Assembly (NCBI RefSeq): GCF_025802015.1
Contig: NZ_JAOYFC010000001.1
Coordinates: forward strand, 1,054,001 to 1,118,000
Direction of reading: 5' to 3'
DNA: 64,000 bases
Origin: Falsihalocynthiibacter halioticoli
Lineage (GTDB): Bacteria; Pseudomonadota; Alphaproteobacteria; Rhodobacterales; Rhodobacteraceae
The notes beneath the pieces were generated by a model. That model was given only the letters and a program-made list of their open reading frames with translations, had not been told where the DNA came from and did no database searches. Below, piece after piece: positions 43,584 through 52,448 of the stretch. How positions within the stretch are numbered: the stretch's first letter is position 1; each line of letters starts with the position of its first letter. The position numbers were made by a program, and so were the translations under genes.

Positions 43584-43747
43584 ACCTGTTCTCCTGAAAT
43601 CACAGCACAAGGGCACTGCGTTTCGTCTAGTTGTAGGGCCAAGGAAAGCTGTGTCCAACCCAAACCCACCTAATTTTCGCACCAAGCCAAATATTTAAGC
43701 TGTTTTTGTGTGGTGGCTCCTCACGTAGGGGCGCGACTGTTAAATTG

Positions 43748-43793
43748 TTGCGAATGGTTCGCAATCTCATTGACAGTTGCGAATGGTTCTCAT
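43748..43793. promoter_or_regulatory. Two Mur/Fur-box-like repeats upstream of sitA
   Basis: TTGCGAATGGTTCGCAA (43748-43764) is a perfect palindrome with 7-bp arms. TTGCGAATGGTTCTCAT (43777-43793) repeats its first 13 bases 29 bp downstream, nearly three helical turns, so both would lie on the same DNA face. This fits manganese-responsive Mur (Fur-family) boxes before sitABCD in alphaproteobacteria. Confidence 0.75.
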
Positions 43794-43849
43794 ATTGCAA
43801 CAGAGACGCCAGAGTTTGGCACGCAATCAGCAGGAGAGGGCAGATCGCT

Positions 43850-44743
43850 ATGCGACGTTTCGGACTAATTTCATCACTGGTTTTCAGCGCCTTTGTTGCG
43901 GCGCCCGCCGTTGCTGACACGTTCAAGGCTGTAACGACTTTCACCGTGATTGCGGATATGGCCGCGAATGTTGCCGGTGATGCTGCAAAGGTACAATCGA
44001 TCACCAAGTTCGGCTCTGAAATCCACGGCTACCAGCCAACGCCCAAAGATGTGCTGCGGGCGCAGGATGCGGATCTTGTTTTGTGGAACGGCATGAACCT
44101 TGAGCTATGGTTCGAACAGTTTTTTGGCAACCTGCATGATGTGCCTGCGGCTGTGATTAGTGAGGGCATCGAGCCGATGAGCATCGGCGAGGGCTCTTAC
44201 GAAGGTAAACCGAACCCGCATGCATGGATGTCGCTCGATAACGCGATGATCTACATTGATAATATCCGCGATGCCTTCGTAGAGCATGATCCCGAAAATG
44301 CCGAAACGTATAAGGCCAACGCCGAGGCCTATAAGGTGCGGCTGACCGAAGAGATCGCGCCCCTTCGGGAGCGGATCAAAGAAGTTCCAGAAGAGAAGCG
44401 CTGGCTTGTGAGTTGTGAGGGTGCGTTTAGCTATCTGATCCGTGATTTCGGCCTCAAAGAGCTGTATCTCTGGCCAATCAACGCCGATCAGACCGGCACT
44501 CCACAACAGGTCCGCAAGGTTATCGACGGGGTTCGCGAAAATGATATTGATGTGGTGTTCTGCGAAAGCACGGTGAGTTCTGATCCCGCCAAACAGGTGG
44601 CCCGCGAGACAGGTGCCCGTTTCGGCGGCGTTCTTTATGTTGATAGTTTGACCAATGCGCGCGGCCCCGTGCCAACCTATTTGGACCTTCTGCGCGTGAC
44701 ATCCGAGACCGTGGTGAACGGGCTTCTTGCCAATGACAACTAG
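43850..44743 (+). CDS. sitA: Manganese/iron ABC transporter substrate-binding protein (SitA)
   Basis: 297 residues from the ATG at 43850, which gives a clean signal peptide (MRRFGLISSLVFSAFVAAPA, cleavage near VAD). Cluster A-I metal-binding protein with ligands at His59 (EIHGYQ), His124 (NPHAWMS), Glu190 (SCEGAFSY) and Asp265 (LYVDSLT), the PsaA/SitA set. No His-rich loop of zinc-type ZnuA is present, favouring manganese or iron. An earlier in-frame ATG (43706) would read through the Mur-box region. First gene of sitABCD. Confidence 0.92.
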   Translation: MRRFGLISSLVFSAFVAAPAVADTFKAVTTFTVIADMAANVAGDAAKVQSITKFGSEIHGYQPTPKDVLRAQDADLVLWNGMNLELWFEQFFGNLHDVPAAVISEGIEPMSIGEGSYEGKPNPHAWMSLDNAMIYIDNIRDAFVEHDPENAETYKANAEAYKVRLTEEIAPLRERIKEVPEEKRWLVSCEGAFSYLIRDFGLKELYLWPINADQTGTPQQVRKVIDGVRENDIDVVFCESTVSSDPAKQVARETGARFGGVLYVDSLTNARGPVPTYLDLLRVTSETVVNGLLANDN

Positions 44744-45650
44744 CCCCACAACAGGCATCTCGGCCAGCAACGTTACCGTCACTTATCGCAACGGGACGAC
44801 GGCCCTACGCGATGCGAGCTTTGAAATTCCAACCGGTACCATCACCGCGCTTGTCGGCGTGAATGGTGCCGGAAAATCTACCCTTTTCAAAGCGTTGATG
44901 GGGTTTCTTCCTGTTGCGCGAGGCGAGATATCGATCCTTGGGCAATCCGTTAAAACCGCACTGCGCGAAAACACGGTGGCCTATGTTCCGCAGGCCGAAG
45001 AGGTTGATTGGTCCTTTCCGGTATTGGTCGAGGATGTCGTGATGATGGGGCGATATGGCAAGATGGGCTTCTTCCGTAGGGCCTCCGCTGCAGACCATGC
45101 GGCGGTTGATACCGCGCTGGAGCGTGTCGGCATGAGTGGCTTTCGTCACCGCCAGATCGGCGAACTTTCAGGCGGGCAACGCAAGCGGGTGTTCCTTGCG
45201 CGCGCGCTGGCGCAGGATGGCCGCGTGATCTTGTTGGATGAACCGTTCACTGGTGTTGATGTCCAAACCGAGGAGGCGATCATCGCTCTTTTGCGCGATC
45301 TACGCGAGGAGGGGCGCGTGATGCTTGTCTCGACCCATAACCTCGGGTCGGTGCCGGAATTCTGTGACAGGACCGTCCTCGTCAAGGGCACCGTGCTGGG
45401 TTATGGCCTCACACAAGATACCTTCACGCACGAAAACCTAGAGCGCGCCTTTGGCGGTGTGCTGCGCCATTTTGTGCTTCAGGGCCAAGACCTACACGAC
45501 GATGACGACGCGCGCAGCGTAACCATCTTTACGGATGATGAACGTCCGCTCGTAACCTATGACAACCGCGTGCGGACCGCCGCGGAGGATCAGGCGACCG
45601 AAACCGAAAGCGATGACGACGAAGCAGCAGACACGGAGAAAACCCCGTGA
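44733..45650 (+). CDS. sitB: Manganese/iron ABC transporter ATP-binding protein (SitB)
   Basis: 305 residues. Walker A GVNGAGKST, signature LSGGQRKRVFLARALA, Walker B VILLDEPFTGVD and H-loop STHN. The C-terminus has an unusual acidic extension of about 60 residues (LHDDDDARSV..., ETESDDDEAADTEKTP) that may be disordered. The ATG at 44733 overlaps the sitA stop by 11 bases and the stop overlaps the sitC GTG. Confidence 0.92.
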   Translation: MTTSPTTGISASNVTVTYRNGTTALRDASFEIPTGTITALVGVNGAGKSTLFKALMGFLPVARGEISILGQSVKTALRENTVAYVPQAEEVDWSFPVLVEDVVMMGRYGKMGFFRRASAADHAAVDTALERVGMSGFRHRQIGELSGGQRKRVFLARALAQDGRVILLDEPFTGVDVQTEEAIIALLRDLREEGRVMLVSTHNLGSVPEFCDRTVLVKGTVLGYGLTQDTFTHENLERAFGGVLRHFVLQGQDLHDDDDARSVTIFTDDERPLVTYDNRVRTAAEDQATETESDDDEAADTEKTP

Positions 45651-46507
45651 TCGAAACGCTGCTCCTGCCGTTTTCCTATGGTTACATGACCAACGCCATG
45701 TGGGTCTCCGCCCTTGTGGGAGCGGTTTGCGCGTTTCTGTCGGCCTATCTCATGCTCAAGGGGTGGTCGCTCATTGGCGACGCGCTTAGCCATGCGATCG
45801 TGCCTGGCGTTGCGGGGGCCTATATGCTGGGACTTCCTTTCGCATTGGGCGCGTTTCTGTCGGGCGGATTGGCAGCAGGGGCGATGCTCTTTCTCAACCA
45901 GCGTTCGGGCCTCAAAGAAGACGCAATCATCGGGATCATCTTTACGTCCTTCTTCGGGTTGGGATTGTTCATGGTGTCGATCTCGCCCACGTCCGTGGAT
46001 ATCCAGACGATCACGCTTGGCAATATCCTCGCCATCACACCCGCAGATACCCTGCAATTGGCGATCATCGGCGGGGTGACGATGGTGGCGCTTTTGGCGA
46101 AATGGAAAGACCTGATGGTGACCTTCTTTGACGAGAGCCACGCGAAATCCATCGGACTAAACACGGGCGCGCTAAAGCTCTTGTTCTTTACGCTTTTGTC
46201 GGCCAGTTGCGTTGCGGCGCTTCAAACGGTTGGCGCGTTTTTGGTCATTGCTATGGTCGTAACACCAGGGGCGACGGCTTATTTGCTGACGGATCGTTTC
46301 GGGCGGCTTCTCTGGATCAGCGTGAGCATCGGCGCCCTCACGGCGTTTTTCGGCGCCTACCTCAGCTTCTTTGTCGATGGGGCAACAGGCGGGATTATCA
46401 TCACGCTGCAAACAATTGTTTTCCTTCTTGTTTTCTTCTTTGCGCCCAAACACGGAATGCGCGCCGCACGCCGCCGTGCCGCAGAAGCGCTGGAGGGCAA
46501 CCCATGA
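45647..46507 (+). CDS. sitC: Manganese/iron ABC transporter permease (SitC)
   Basis: 286 residues, ABC-3 family permease with about eight membrane segments. KGWSLIGDALSHAIVPGVAG is the family's conserved early motif. GTG start on a GTGA overlap with sitB; the end overlaps sitD as ATGA, giving tight translational coupling. Confidence 0.92.
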   Translation: MIETLLLPFSYGYMTNAMWVSALVGAVCAFLSAYLMLKGWSLIGDALSHAIVPGVAGAYMLGLPFALGAFLSGGLAAGAMLFLNQRSGLKEDAIIGIIFTSFFGLGLFMVSISPTSVDIQTITLGNILAITPADTLQLAIIGGVTMVALLAKWKDLMVTFFDESHAKSIGLNTGALKLLFFTLLSASCVAALQTVGAFLVIAMVVTPGATAYLLTDRFGRLLWISVSIGALTAFFGAYLSFFVDGATGGIIITLQTIVFLLVFFFAPKHGMRAARRRAAEALEGNP

Positions 46508-47337
46508 TGGAAACACTGCTGCTGCCCTTTCAATTCGCCTTTATGCAGAACGCGTTTTTGATCGCGCTGATCGTTGCGGTTCCGTGCTCGCTCTTGTCGT
46601 GTTTCCTCGTGCTCAAGGGGTGGTCGCTGATGGGAGACGCGGTAAGCCATGCCGTTTTACCGGGCATCGTTCTGGCCTATGTCGCGGGTATCCCGTTGTT
46701 GATCGGGGCGTTTGGCGCAGGGATGTTCTGTGCGCTCGCGACGGGCTTCCTCAAGGACAATTCCCGCATCAAGCAAGACACGATGATGGGCGTTGTTTTT
46801 TCCGGAATGTTCGGCTTTGGCATCGTGCTCTACACAAAGATCGAAAGCGACGTGCATCTTGATCACATCCTCTTTGGCAATGTGCTTGGCGTTGGTGCAG
46901 CAGACCTTTGGACGGCGGGGATTATCTCGTTCTTCGTCACCGCGATACTTACCCTGAAATGGAAGGATTTTCTGCTTCACGCCTTTGATCCGGCGCAGGC
47001 ACGCGCGGTTGGGCTGCGCGTTAACCTTTTGCACTATGGGCTGCTTGCCATTCTGTCGCTGACCATCGTGGCAACGCTCAAGGCGTCGGGCATCATTCTG
47101 GCGATTGCGCTGCTGATTTCACCGGGGGCGATTGCGTTTCTGATTACCCGGACATTCTCGCGGATGCTCTGGGTTTCTGTGCTGGTGACAAGCCTGTCGA
47201 TGGTGACGGGGATCTATGCCAGTTTCTTTATCGACAGCGCCCCTGCGCCAACGATTGTACTGGTTCTGACGATTGTATTTATTGCGGTTTTCGTGATTTC
47301 TCAGGTGCGCGCGCGCCGAATTGCCAACACGGTTTAA
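46504..47337 (+). CDS. sitD: Manganese/iron ABC transporter permease (SitD)
   Basis: 277 residues, ABC-3 family, homologous to SitC and sharing KGWSLMGDAVSHAVLPGIVL. The ATG at 46504 overlaps the sitC stop. The frame is open upstream inside sitC but that is a shadow. The 3' end overlaps the convergent tetR-like gene by 4 bases, so no terminator lies between them. Confidence 0.92.
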   Translation: MMETLLLPFQFAFMQNAFLIALIVAVPCSLLSCFLVLKGWSLMGDAVSHAVLPGIVLAYVAGIPLLIGAFGAGMFCALATGFLKDNSRIKQDTMMGVVFSGMFGFGIVLYTKIESDVHLDHILFGNVLGVGAADLWTAGIISFFVTAILTLKWKDFLLHAFDPAQARAVGLRVNLLHYGLLAILSLTIVATLKASGIILAIALLISPGAIAFLITRTFSRMLWVSVLVTSLSMVTGIYASFFIDSAPAPTIVLVLTIVFIAVFVISQVRARRIANTV

Positions 47338-47903
47338 CCGTCGATGATGGCCTGAAGGCTCGTCGCAAGAAGCGGTGTTGCTGTGTCTGAGTGATCAAGG
47401 CCCAACCCATCGATGCGGAAGATGCGGCGGGTCATGTCAAAGCCAAGAATTGTCGAGAGGAGCAGGGCGGCTTTTTCGTCGCAATTTGCGTAGCCTTCTT
47501 CGCGGAGTTTGTCGGCCAAAACCTTAACAAACAAGTCGCTCAGCGCCTCTGTGATAACCGATACTGACTCTTCGGAGGAGGCTGATCTCAGCATCGCAAG
47601 TGTCGGGTCAAACCCTTCTTTCTTGAGCGGGTGACCCATGAGAACAGCTGCCATATGTGCGCCGAATGTGCTCATATCGTTGCCGAAGAACTCATCCGCA
47701 TTCACCGTTGCAACCACCGCCTTATAGAGCCCATGTTTCGAGCCGTAATAGCGGTTGATCAGGGCGACGTTTATGCCTGCTTCGGCGGCGATTTCGCGCA
47801 TTCCGGCGCCATCGAACCCTTTGGCCGTAAACAGTTTTTGCGCCGCTGTCAGGATGTCTTCGCGGGTCGCGTCTGCATTGCGTTTGCGTTTTACTGCCGG
47901 CAC
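47334..47903 (-). CDS. TetR/AcrR-family transcriptional regulator
   Basis: 189 residues from a GTG at 47903 with AGGGGGA upstream; the frame is open to 47999 but would cover the operator-like palindrome. The N-terminal HTH is MREIAAEAGINVALINRYYG at about 35-55, preceded by TREDILTAAQKLFTAKGFDG. The ligand domain is not recognisable. It diverges from the iorAB-like operon and probably represses it and itself; an additional role on the RND pump is suggested by a similar palindrome at 33320. Confidence 0.88.
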   Translation of the reverse strand: MPAVKRKRNADATREDILTAAQKLFTAKGFDGAGMREIAAEAGINVALINRYYGSKHGLYKAVVATVNADEFFGNDMSTFGAHMAAVLMGHPLKKEGFDPTLAMLRSASSEESVSVITEALSDLFVKVLADKLREEGYANCDEKAALLLSTILGFDMTRRIFRIDGLGLDHSDTATPLLATSLQAIIDG

Positions 47904-47920
47904 TAAAGCGCGTCCCCTAT

Positions 47921-47968
47921 GTAAACAGTTGTTGACTTGCGGTTGGTTAGATGTAATCGTGTGTTTAC
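47921..47968. promoter_or_regulatory. TetR operator-like palindromes in the divergent region
   Basis: GTAAACAGTTGTTGAC (47921-47936) is a near-palindrome (one mismatch in 7-bp arms). The left arm GTAAACA is also mirrored by TGTTTAC at 47962-47968. A TTGACT-like -35 lies between. The layout fits binding of the adjacent TetR protein. Confidence 0.6.
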
Positions 47969-48017
47969 TTAATGGATTGCTCACGCAATTGACAAGCAAA
48001 AACCAAGGAGGGGTTCC

Positions 48018-48476
48018 GTGGAATTAACAGTTAACGGCGTTTCGCGCGAGATTGATGTCGAAGAAGACATGCCGCTTTTGTGGGCGCTGCGCGACGAGCT
48101 CGGGATCAAGGGGCCGAAATACGGCTGTGGCGTTGGGCAATGCGGAGCTTGTTCCGTGTTGATTGATGGCGAATTGGCGCGGTCCTGTCAGGTGGCAGCG
48201 GTTGATGTTTGGGGCGAGGTCACAACGATTGAGGGGCTTGGTACCCCCGATAGCCGCCATGCGGTTCAGGAGGCGTGGATCGCGCATCAGGTTGCACAAT
48301 GCGGTTACTGCCAATCAGGCCAGATTGTCGCTGCGACGGCCTTATTGGCTGAGAACCCCGCGCCGACCGACGAAGAGATCGACGACGCCATGTCGGGCAA
48401 CCTTTGTCGCTGCGGGACGTATCCGCGCATTCGTGAGGCTGTGAAAACTGCCGCGAAATCCCTTCAGGAGACTTGA
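48018..48476 (+). CDS. iorA: Isoquinoline 1-oxidoreductase-like alpha subunit (2Fe-2S)
   Basis: 152 residues from a GTG with GGAGGGG upstream. Eight cysteines form two clusters: plant-ferredoxin type (Cys37, Cys42, Cys45, Cys57) and the alpha-helical type (Cys95, Cys98, Cys130, Cys132, in QCGYCQSGQ and LCRCGTYPRI). It passes electrons from the molybdenum subunit encoded one base downstream. Family members oxidise N-heterocycles or aldehydes; the substrate is unknown. Confidence 0.92.
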   Translation: MELTVNGVSREIDVEEDMPLLWALRDELGIKGPKYGCGVGQCGACSVLIDGELARSCQVAAVDVWGEVTTIEGLGTPDSRHAVQEAWIAHQVAQCGYCQSGQIVAATALLAENPAPTDEEIDDAMSGNLCRCGTYPRIREAVKTAAKSLQET

Positions 48477-48477
48477 T

Positions 48478-50718
48478 ATGAGCCGCATTGGAAAAATTGC
48501 CCGCCGTACATTCCTGATTGGGTCGGTCGCCGTGGTTGGCGGCGTGGCTTTTGGATATTACACCTATAAAAAGCCGATCAAAAACCCGCTGTTGGATGAT
48601 CTGGCCGAAGGGGATGCCGCGCTGACGCCGTATGTGCGTATCGACCAATCCGGGGTTACGATCATCACGCCGCGTGCCGATTTGGGGCAGGGGGCGTATT
48701 CGATACAGGCTGCGCTTGTTGCCGAAGAACTGGATGTAGATCCGAGCGCGGTTAACGTTGATCCCGGCCCGCCGAGTGCCGCCTACTACAACAGCAAGAT
48801 TGCTGGCGAGGGGCTGCCGTTCTCTGCGCTTGACGAGAGCACGCTGGCGAGCTCCGCGCGTGACTTCGGCGAAGGCGTGGCCAAGGTTTTGGGAATTCAG
48901 ATCACGGGTGGCTCCTCGACCGTACCAGACGCTTATGAAAAGCTGCGCATCGCTGGCGCGGTGGCACGCGAAACGCTCAAGGCGGCAGCGGCCAAGGAAA
49001 CGGGCGTTGCTGTTTCTGAACTTCAGACACGCGATGGTCATGTAATCCTGCCCGATGGCACCGAGATAGCCTATGCTGATTTGGCGGCCACTGCTGCGTC
49101 GATCGAGCCGATTGAGAAAGTACAACTCCGTGATGCTGCGTCGTGGGAGCGTCTTGGTAAGAGCCATGAGCGCCTTGATATCGTTGCAAAATCTACTGGA
49201 ACATTGCCCTTCGGCATTGATCTGGAGATGGACGGAATGCTCTATGCTTCGGTGCGGACCAATCCGCGCATGGGTGGCGAGGTTCTGGGCTTTGACGCGA
49301 CAGAGGCCGAGGGGATGCGTGGCGTTCTTAAGGTTGTGCCGATCAAGGGCGGCGCGGGCGTGATTGCCGACAATACGTGGCGCGCCATACAGGCCGTGAA
49401 CGCAATCGAGTTTGACTGGGGTGAGGCGCCGTATCCGGCAGAGCAGGACGCGCTCTGGGAGGCCACACGCGCGGCGATCAACTCCGATCAGCAAGACAGC
49501 CGCTTCAAGGATGAAGGCAATGTGGAGCCTGTTCTGGCCGAAGGCGGTGTGCTTGAGGCCGAGTACCGCATACCCTATCTCGCGCACGCGCCACTTGAAC
49601 CGATGAACGCCGTGGTGCAACTCAAAGACGGGCGGCTTGATATCTGGACCGGAACCCAAATCTCGCGTTTCCTTGTGGCCAAGGCCGCGAAAACGGCGGG
49701 GATTGAGGCGGAGAATGTCCACCTCCACAACCAATATATGGGTGGTAGCTTCGGGCGGCGGCTTGAGGATGAATATGTCCAACAGGCTGTGGAACTAGCG
49801 GTGGCCCATCAGGGCGCACCGATCAAGATGACGTGGTCCCGCGAAGAGGACATGACACATGATTTTCCGCGACCGATGCAGGTTTCCCGCGCACGGGGTA
49901 AGGTACAGGACGGCAAAGTTCATGCCTATGACCTCGCAATTGCCGCGAGTTCGACCTCGGAGTCACAAATCGGGCGGCTTGGTTTTCCCGCAGCAGGGCC
50001 GGACATTGCGATTGTTCAGGGCGCTTGGGACCAACCGTTTGCGATCCCCAACTACCGCGTTACCGGATACCGTGCGCCTGCGATGGTGCCGGTAAGCTCG
50101 TGGCGGTCCGTCGGCGCGTCGGGCAATGGGTTCTTGCATGGCGGTTTCCTTGACGAGTTGTTTCAGGAAGCGGGCGCTGATCCGCTCGCGGAAATGCTGC
50201 GCCTATGCAACCACGACGCCAGCCGTAAGGTGATCGAAACCGTTGGCGAGATGGCCAACTGGGGCAGCGATCTTGGCGCAAACCGTGGGCGAGGCTTGGC
50301 GTTTTGCGTGAGTTTCGGTGTGCCGACCGCGGAAGTTGTCGAAATCACCCAGACAGAGAGCGGCATCAAGATCGACAAAGTCTTTGTGGCGCTTGACGTG
50401 GGGAAGGTGCTGGACCCCGTCAACTTTGACAATCAGGTCAAAGGCGGCGTGATCTGGGGGCTTGGCCATGCGATGCTGAGTGAACTGACCTATTCAGATG
50501 GGCGTACGGAGCAGGAAAACTATGATTGGTACGAAGCCATGCGGCTTTATCAGGCGCCTGAGATTTTCGTCCAAGCTGTTGATAACGGATCACAAATTCG
50601 TGGCGTAGGGGAGCCTGCGGTGCCGCCTGCTGCACCGGCTTTGGCCAATGCGATTTTTGATGCCACTGGGCAGCGCATTCGCGAACTGCCATTGTCGAAA
50701 CATATCGATTTTGTCTGA
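48478..50718 (+). CDS. iorB: Isoquinoline 1-oxidoreductase-like beta subunit (molybdenum-binding)
   Basis: 746 residues, xanthine-oxidase superfamily, IorB type. The N-terminus MSRIGKIARRTFLIGSVAVV has RRTF and a hydrophobic stretch, consistent with Tat export or membrane anchoring. Molybdopterin-site motifs include GGSFGRRLEDEYVQQAVELA, RSVGASGNGFLHGGFLDEL and GVGEPAVPPAAPALANAIFD, with the catalytic Glu in GEPAVPP. The typical FAD subunit is absent, as expected for IorAB. No cofactor-maturation gene (xdhC-like) is in the window. Confidence 0.9.
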   Translation: MSRIGKIARRTFLIGSVAVVGGVAFGYYTYKKPIKNPLLDDLAEGDAALTPYVRIDQSGVTIITPRADLGQGAYSIQAALVAEELDVDPSAVNVDPGPPSAAYYNSKIAGEGLPFSALDESTLASSARDFGEGVAKVLGIQITGGSSTVPDAYEKLRIAGAVARETLKAAAAKETGVAVSELQTRDGHVILPDGTEIAYADLAATAASIEPIEKVQLRDAASWERLGKSHERLDIVAKSTGTLPFGIDLEMDGMLYASVRTNPRMGGEVLGFDATEAEGMRGVLKVVPIKGGAGVIADNTWRAIQAVNAIEFDWGEAPYPAEQDALWEATRAAINSDQQDSRFKDEGNVEPVLAEGGVLEAEYRIPYLAHAPLEPMNAVVQLKDGRLDIWTGTQISRFLVAKAAKTAGIEAENVHLHNQYMGGSFGRRLEDEYVQQAVELAVAHQGAPIKMTWSREEDMTHDFPRPMQVSRARGKVQDGKVHAYDLAIAASSTSESQIGRLGFPAAGPDIAIVQGAWDQPFAIPNYRVTGYRAPAMVPVSSWRSVGASGNGFLHGGFLDELFQEAGADPLAEMLRLCNHDASRKVIETVGEMANWGSDLGANRGRGLAFCVSFGVPTAEVVEITQTESGIKIDKVFVALDVGKVLDPVNFDNQVKGGVIWGLGHAMLSELTYSDGRTEQENYDWYEAMRLYQAPEIFVQAVDNGSQIRGVGEPAVPPAAPALANAIFDATGQRIRELPLSKHIDFV

Positions 50719-50742
50719 CGCTGTTAGATGCACAAACGAAAG

Positions 50743-50778
50743 CGGCCCGCGTGGTGATCACGCGGGCCGTTGTTTTTT
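50743..50778 (+). terminator. Terminator of the iorAB operon
   Basis: CGGCCCGCGTG (50743-50753) and CACGCGGGCCG (50759-50769) form a perfect 11-bp stem with loop GTGAT, followed by TTGTTTTTTT. The convergent helicase gene ends just after it. Confidence 0.92.
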
Positions 50779-50782
50779 TGGG

Positions 50783-52126
50783 TTAGGATGCGGCGCGTTT
50801 ACTGCCACCAGAGCGCCTGCGGTTGCCGCCCTTTGGTGCGCCCTGTTTCTGGCCACCTGATTTTGGTGCGCCACGCTTTTGGCCGCGCGGTTTACCGCCT
50901 TGGTTGCTGCCGCCGCCAGCGCCGAACCGACGTTTCCCGCCACCGCCAGCACCGCCGCGTTTGCCGCCACGGCCCCCGCGGTTTGGCGCGGTTTCAACTT
51001 CCCAGATACGGCCGCTGGCCACATCGAGTTCGTTGCCGATTACCTTTTGGATGGCGCGAAGTTCGCCCATTTCAGAGGAGGAACAAAAGGCAATCGCTTG
51101 GCCCGAAGCACCCGCCCGCGCGGTTCGGCCAATACGGTGAACATAGTTTTCCGGTACGTTCGGTAGGTCGTAGTTATAGACATAGGCGACGCCCTGAATA
51201 TCAATGCCGCGCGCAGCAACATCAGTTGCCACAAGAACGGTAATCTCGCCCTCTTTGAAGGCTTTGATCGCGCGGTCGCGCTGGCCTTGGCTCTTGTTGC
51301 CGTGGATCGACCCAGCAGCAAACCCAGCGGCGCGAAGGCTTTTCATCAGCTTCTCTGCACCATGTTTGGTCCGCAGGAACACAAGCGACATCTCGTCTTT
51401 ATGCTTGGCCAGTAGCTCGACCAAAAGGCTCTGTTTGGCAGGCTGTGCCACGAAATGCACGCTTTGCGTGATCTTCTCGGCGGTCTGGCCGGAGCGCGCA
51501 ACCTCGACCCGCACAGGGTTGGTCAGATAGGAGTTGGAGAGCTCCTGCATTTGCTTGGGCATCGTGGCCGAGAACAGCAGCGTTTGCCGCTCTTTTGGAA
51601 GCAGGGGAGCGATCTGGCGCAGGGCGTGGATAAAACCGAGATCCAGCATCTGATCCGCTTCGTCGAGCACAAGATAGCGCGTTTCAGACAGGCTCACTGC
51701 GTTACGATCGAGAAGGTCAATCAACCGGCCTGGTGTCGCGATCAATAGGTGCGTTCCACGGCGCAGGAATTCGATCTGGCGGTTGATGCCAACGCCACCA
51801 ACAACAAGGCCCACACGAAGGTGGCTGCCTTTGGTGAAGGCTTCGAGGCTATCGGCAATCTGTTTCGCGAGCTCGCGCGTCGGAGCGAGGATCAGGCCTG
51901 CAACGTGCTTTGGCTTGGGTTTGCCGCCGTCTTTTGACAGCGCGTGGATGAGCGGGAGGCCAAATGCGGCAGTTTTACCCGTACCGGTCTGGGCAAGGCC
52001 CAGCACATCGCGGCCATTCATGGCGTGCGGGATGGCTTGGGTCTGGATTGGGGTCGGTTCGGTGATCCCAAGTTCTTCGAGTTTATTTACAAGGCGGGGT
52101 GTCAGCCCCAGCATATCAAAATCCAT
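50783..52126 (-). CDS. rhlE: DEAD-box RNA helicase (RhlE type)
   Basis: 447 residues. Helicase motifs in order: Q motif (GITEPTPIQTQAIPHA), AQTGTGKTAA, PTRELA, VLDEADQMLDLGF, LFSATMP, and HRIGRTARAGASGQ. The C-terminal 70 residues are a basic Gly/Arg-rich tail (GGRGGKRGGAGGGGKRRFG) likely to bind RNA. RhlE helicases remodel structured RNA in ribosome assembly and decay, often at low temperature. The 322-base upstream gap may include a long 5' leader. Confidence 0.94.
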   Translation of the reverse strand: MDFDMLGLTPRLVNKLEELGITEPTPIQTQAIPHAMNGRDVLGLAQTGTGKTAAFGLPLIHALSKDGGKPKPKHVAGLILAPTRELAKQIADSLEAFTKGSHLRVGLVVGGVGINRQIEFLRRGTHLLIATPGRLIDLLDRNAVSLSETRYLVLDEADQMLDLGFIHALRQIAPLLPKERQTLLFSATMPKQMQELSNSYLTNPVRVEVARSGQTAEKITQSVHFVAQPAKQSLLVELLAKHKDEMSLVFLRTKHGAEKLMKSLRAAGFAAGSIHGNKSQGQRDRAIKAFKEGEITVLVATDVAARGIDIQGVAYVYNYDLPNVPENYVHRIGRTARAGASGQAIAFCSSSEMGELRAIQKVIGNELDVASGRIWEVETAPNRGGRGGKRGGAGGGGKRRFGAGGGSNQGGKPRGQKRGAPKSGGQKQGAPKGGNRRRSGGSKRAAS

Positions 52127-52448
52127 TGCGGATTATCCTTTCACAGGCGCAGCCAATGCAATGACAGCAACCTGAAAGCGCGCCCACAGATATGCAGGAA
52201 CGCAATACAAATTCCCCCGCCGTTGATGGCAGGGTGTGGCGTTAGGGTTGCGCGATAAATCCGGTTCGAGCCGAATTGCCCGATGGCCGTTTAGGCGCTG
52301 CCCCCCCGCGTGATGTGGGAAACAAATAAGGTGAGGCCGCATCAGTTGCCGAATAGGGCAACGGTCTGCTCACGCGACAGAGTGCTGGCTTCGGGTGCTA
52401 TGTGGTTGATTGGCGGCGTAAAGTCAAGCGGCGCAGGCGAAAGCGCGC
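52127..52448. other. Intergenic region between persulfide dioxygenase and helicase genes
   Basis: No confident gene. The part next to 52127 presumably includes the helicase promoter and leader. A weak hairpin GGCGC/GCGCC (52430-52449) overlaps the stop of the upstream MBL gene. On the minus strand a frame from about 52448 to 52342 reads plausibly (LDFTPPINHIAPEAS, LSREQTVALFGN) but has no start codon after the MBL stop, so it is treated as chance or a remnant. Confidence 0.4.

Noticed and set aside
48220..49782. 520-codon minus-strand frame opposite iorAB
   Set aside because: Antisense to two well-supported molybdoenzyme genes, no recognisable motif, composition typical of a reverse shadow.
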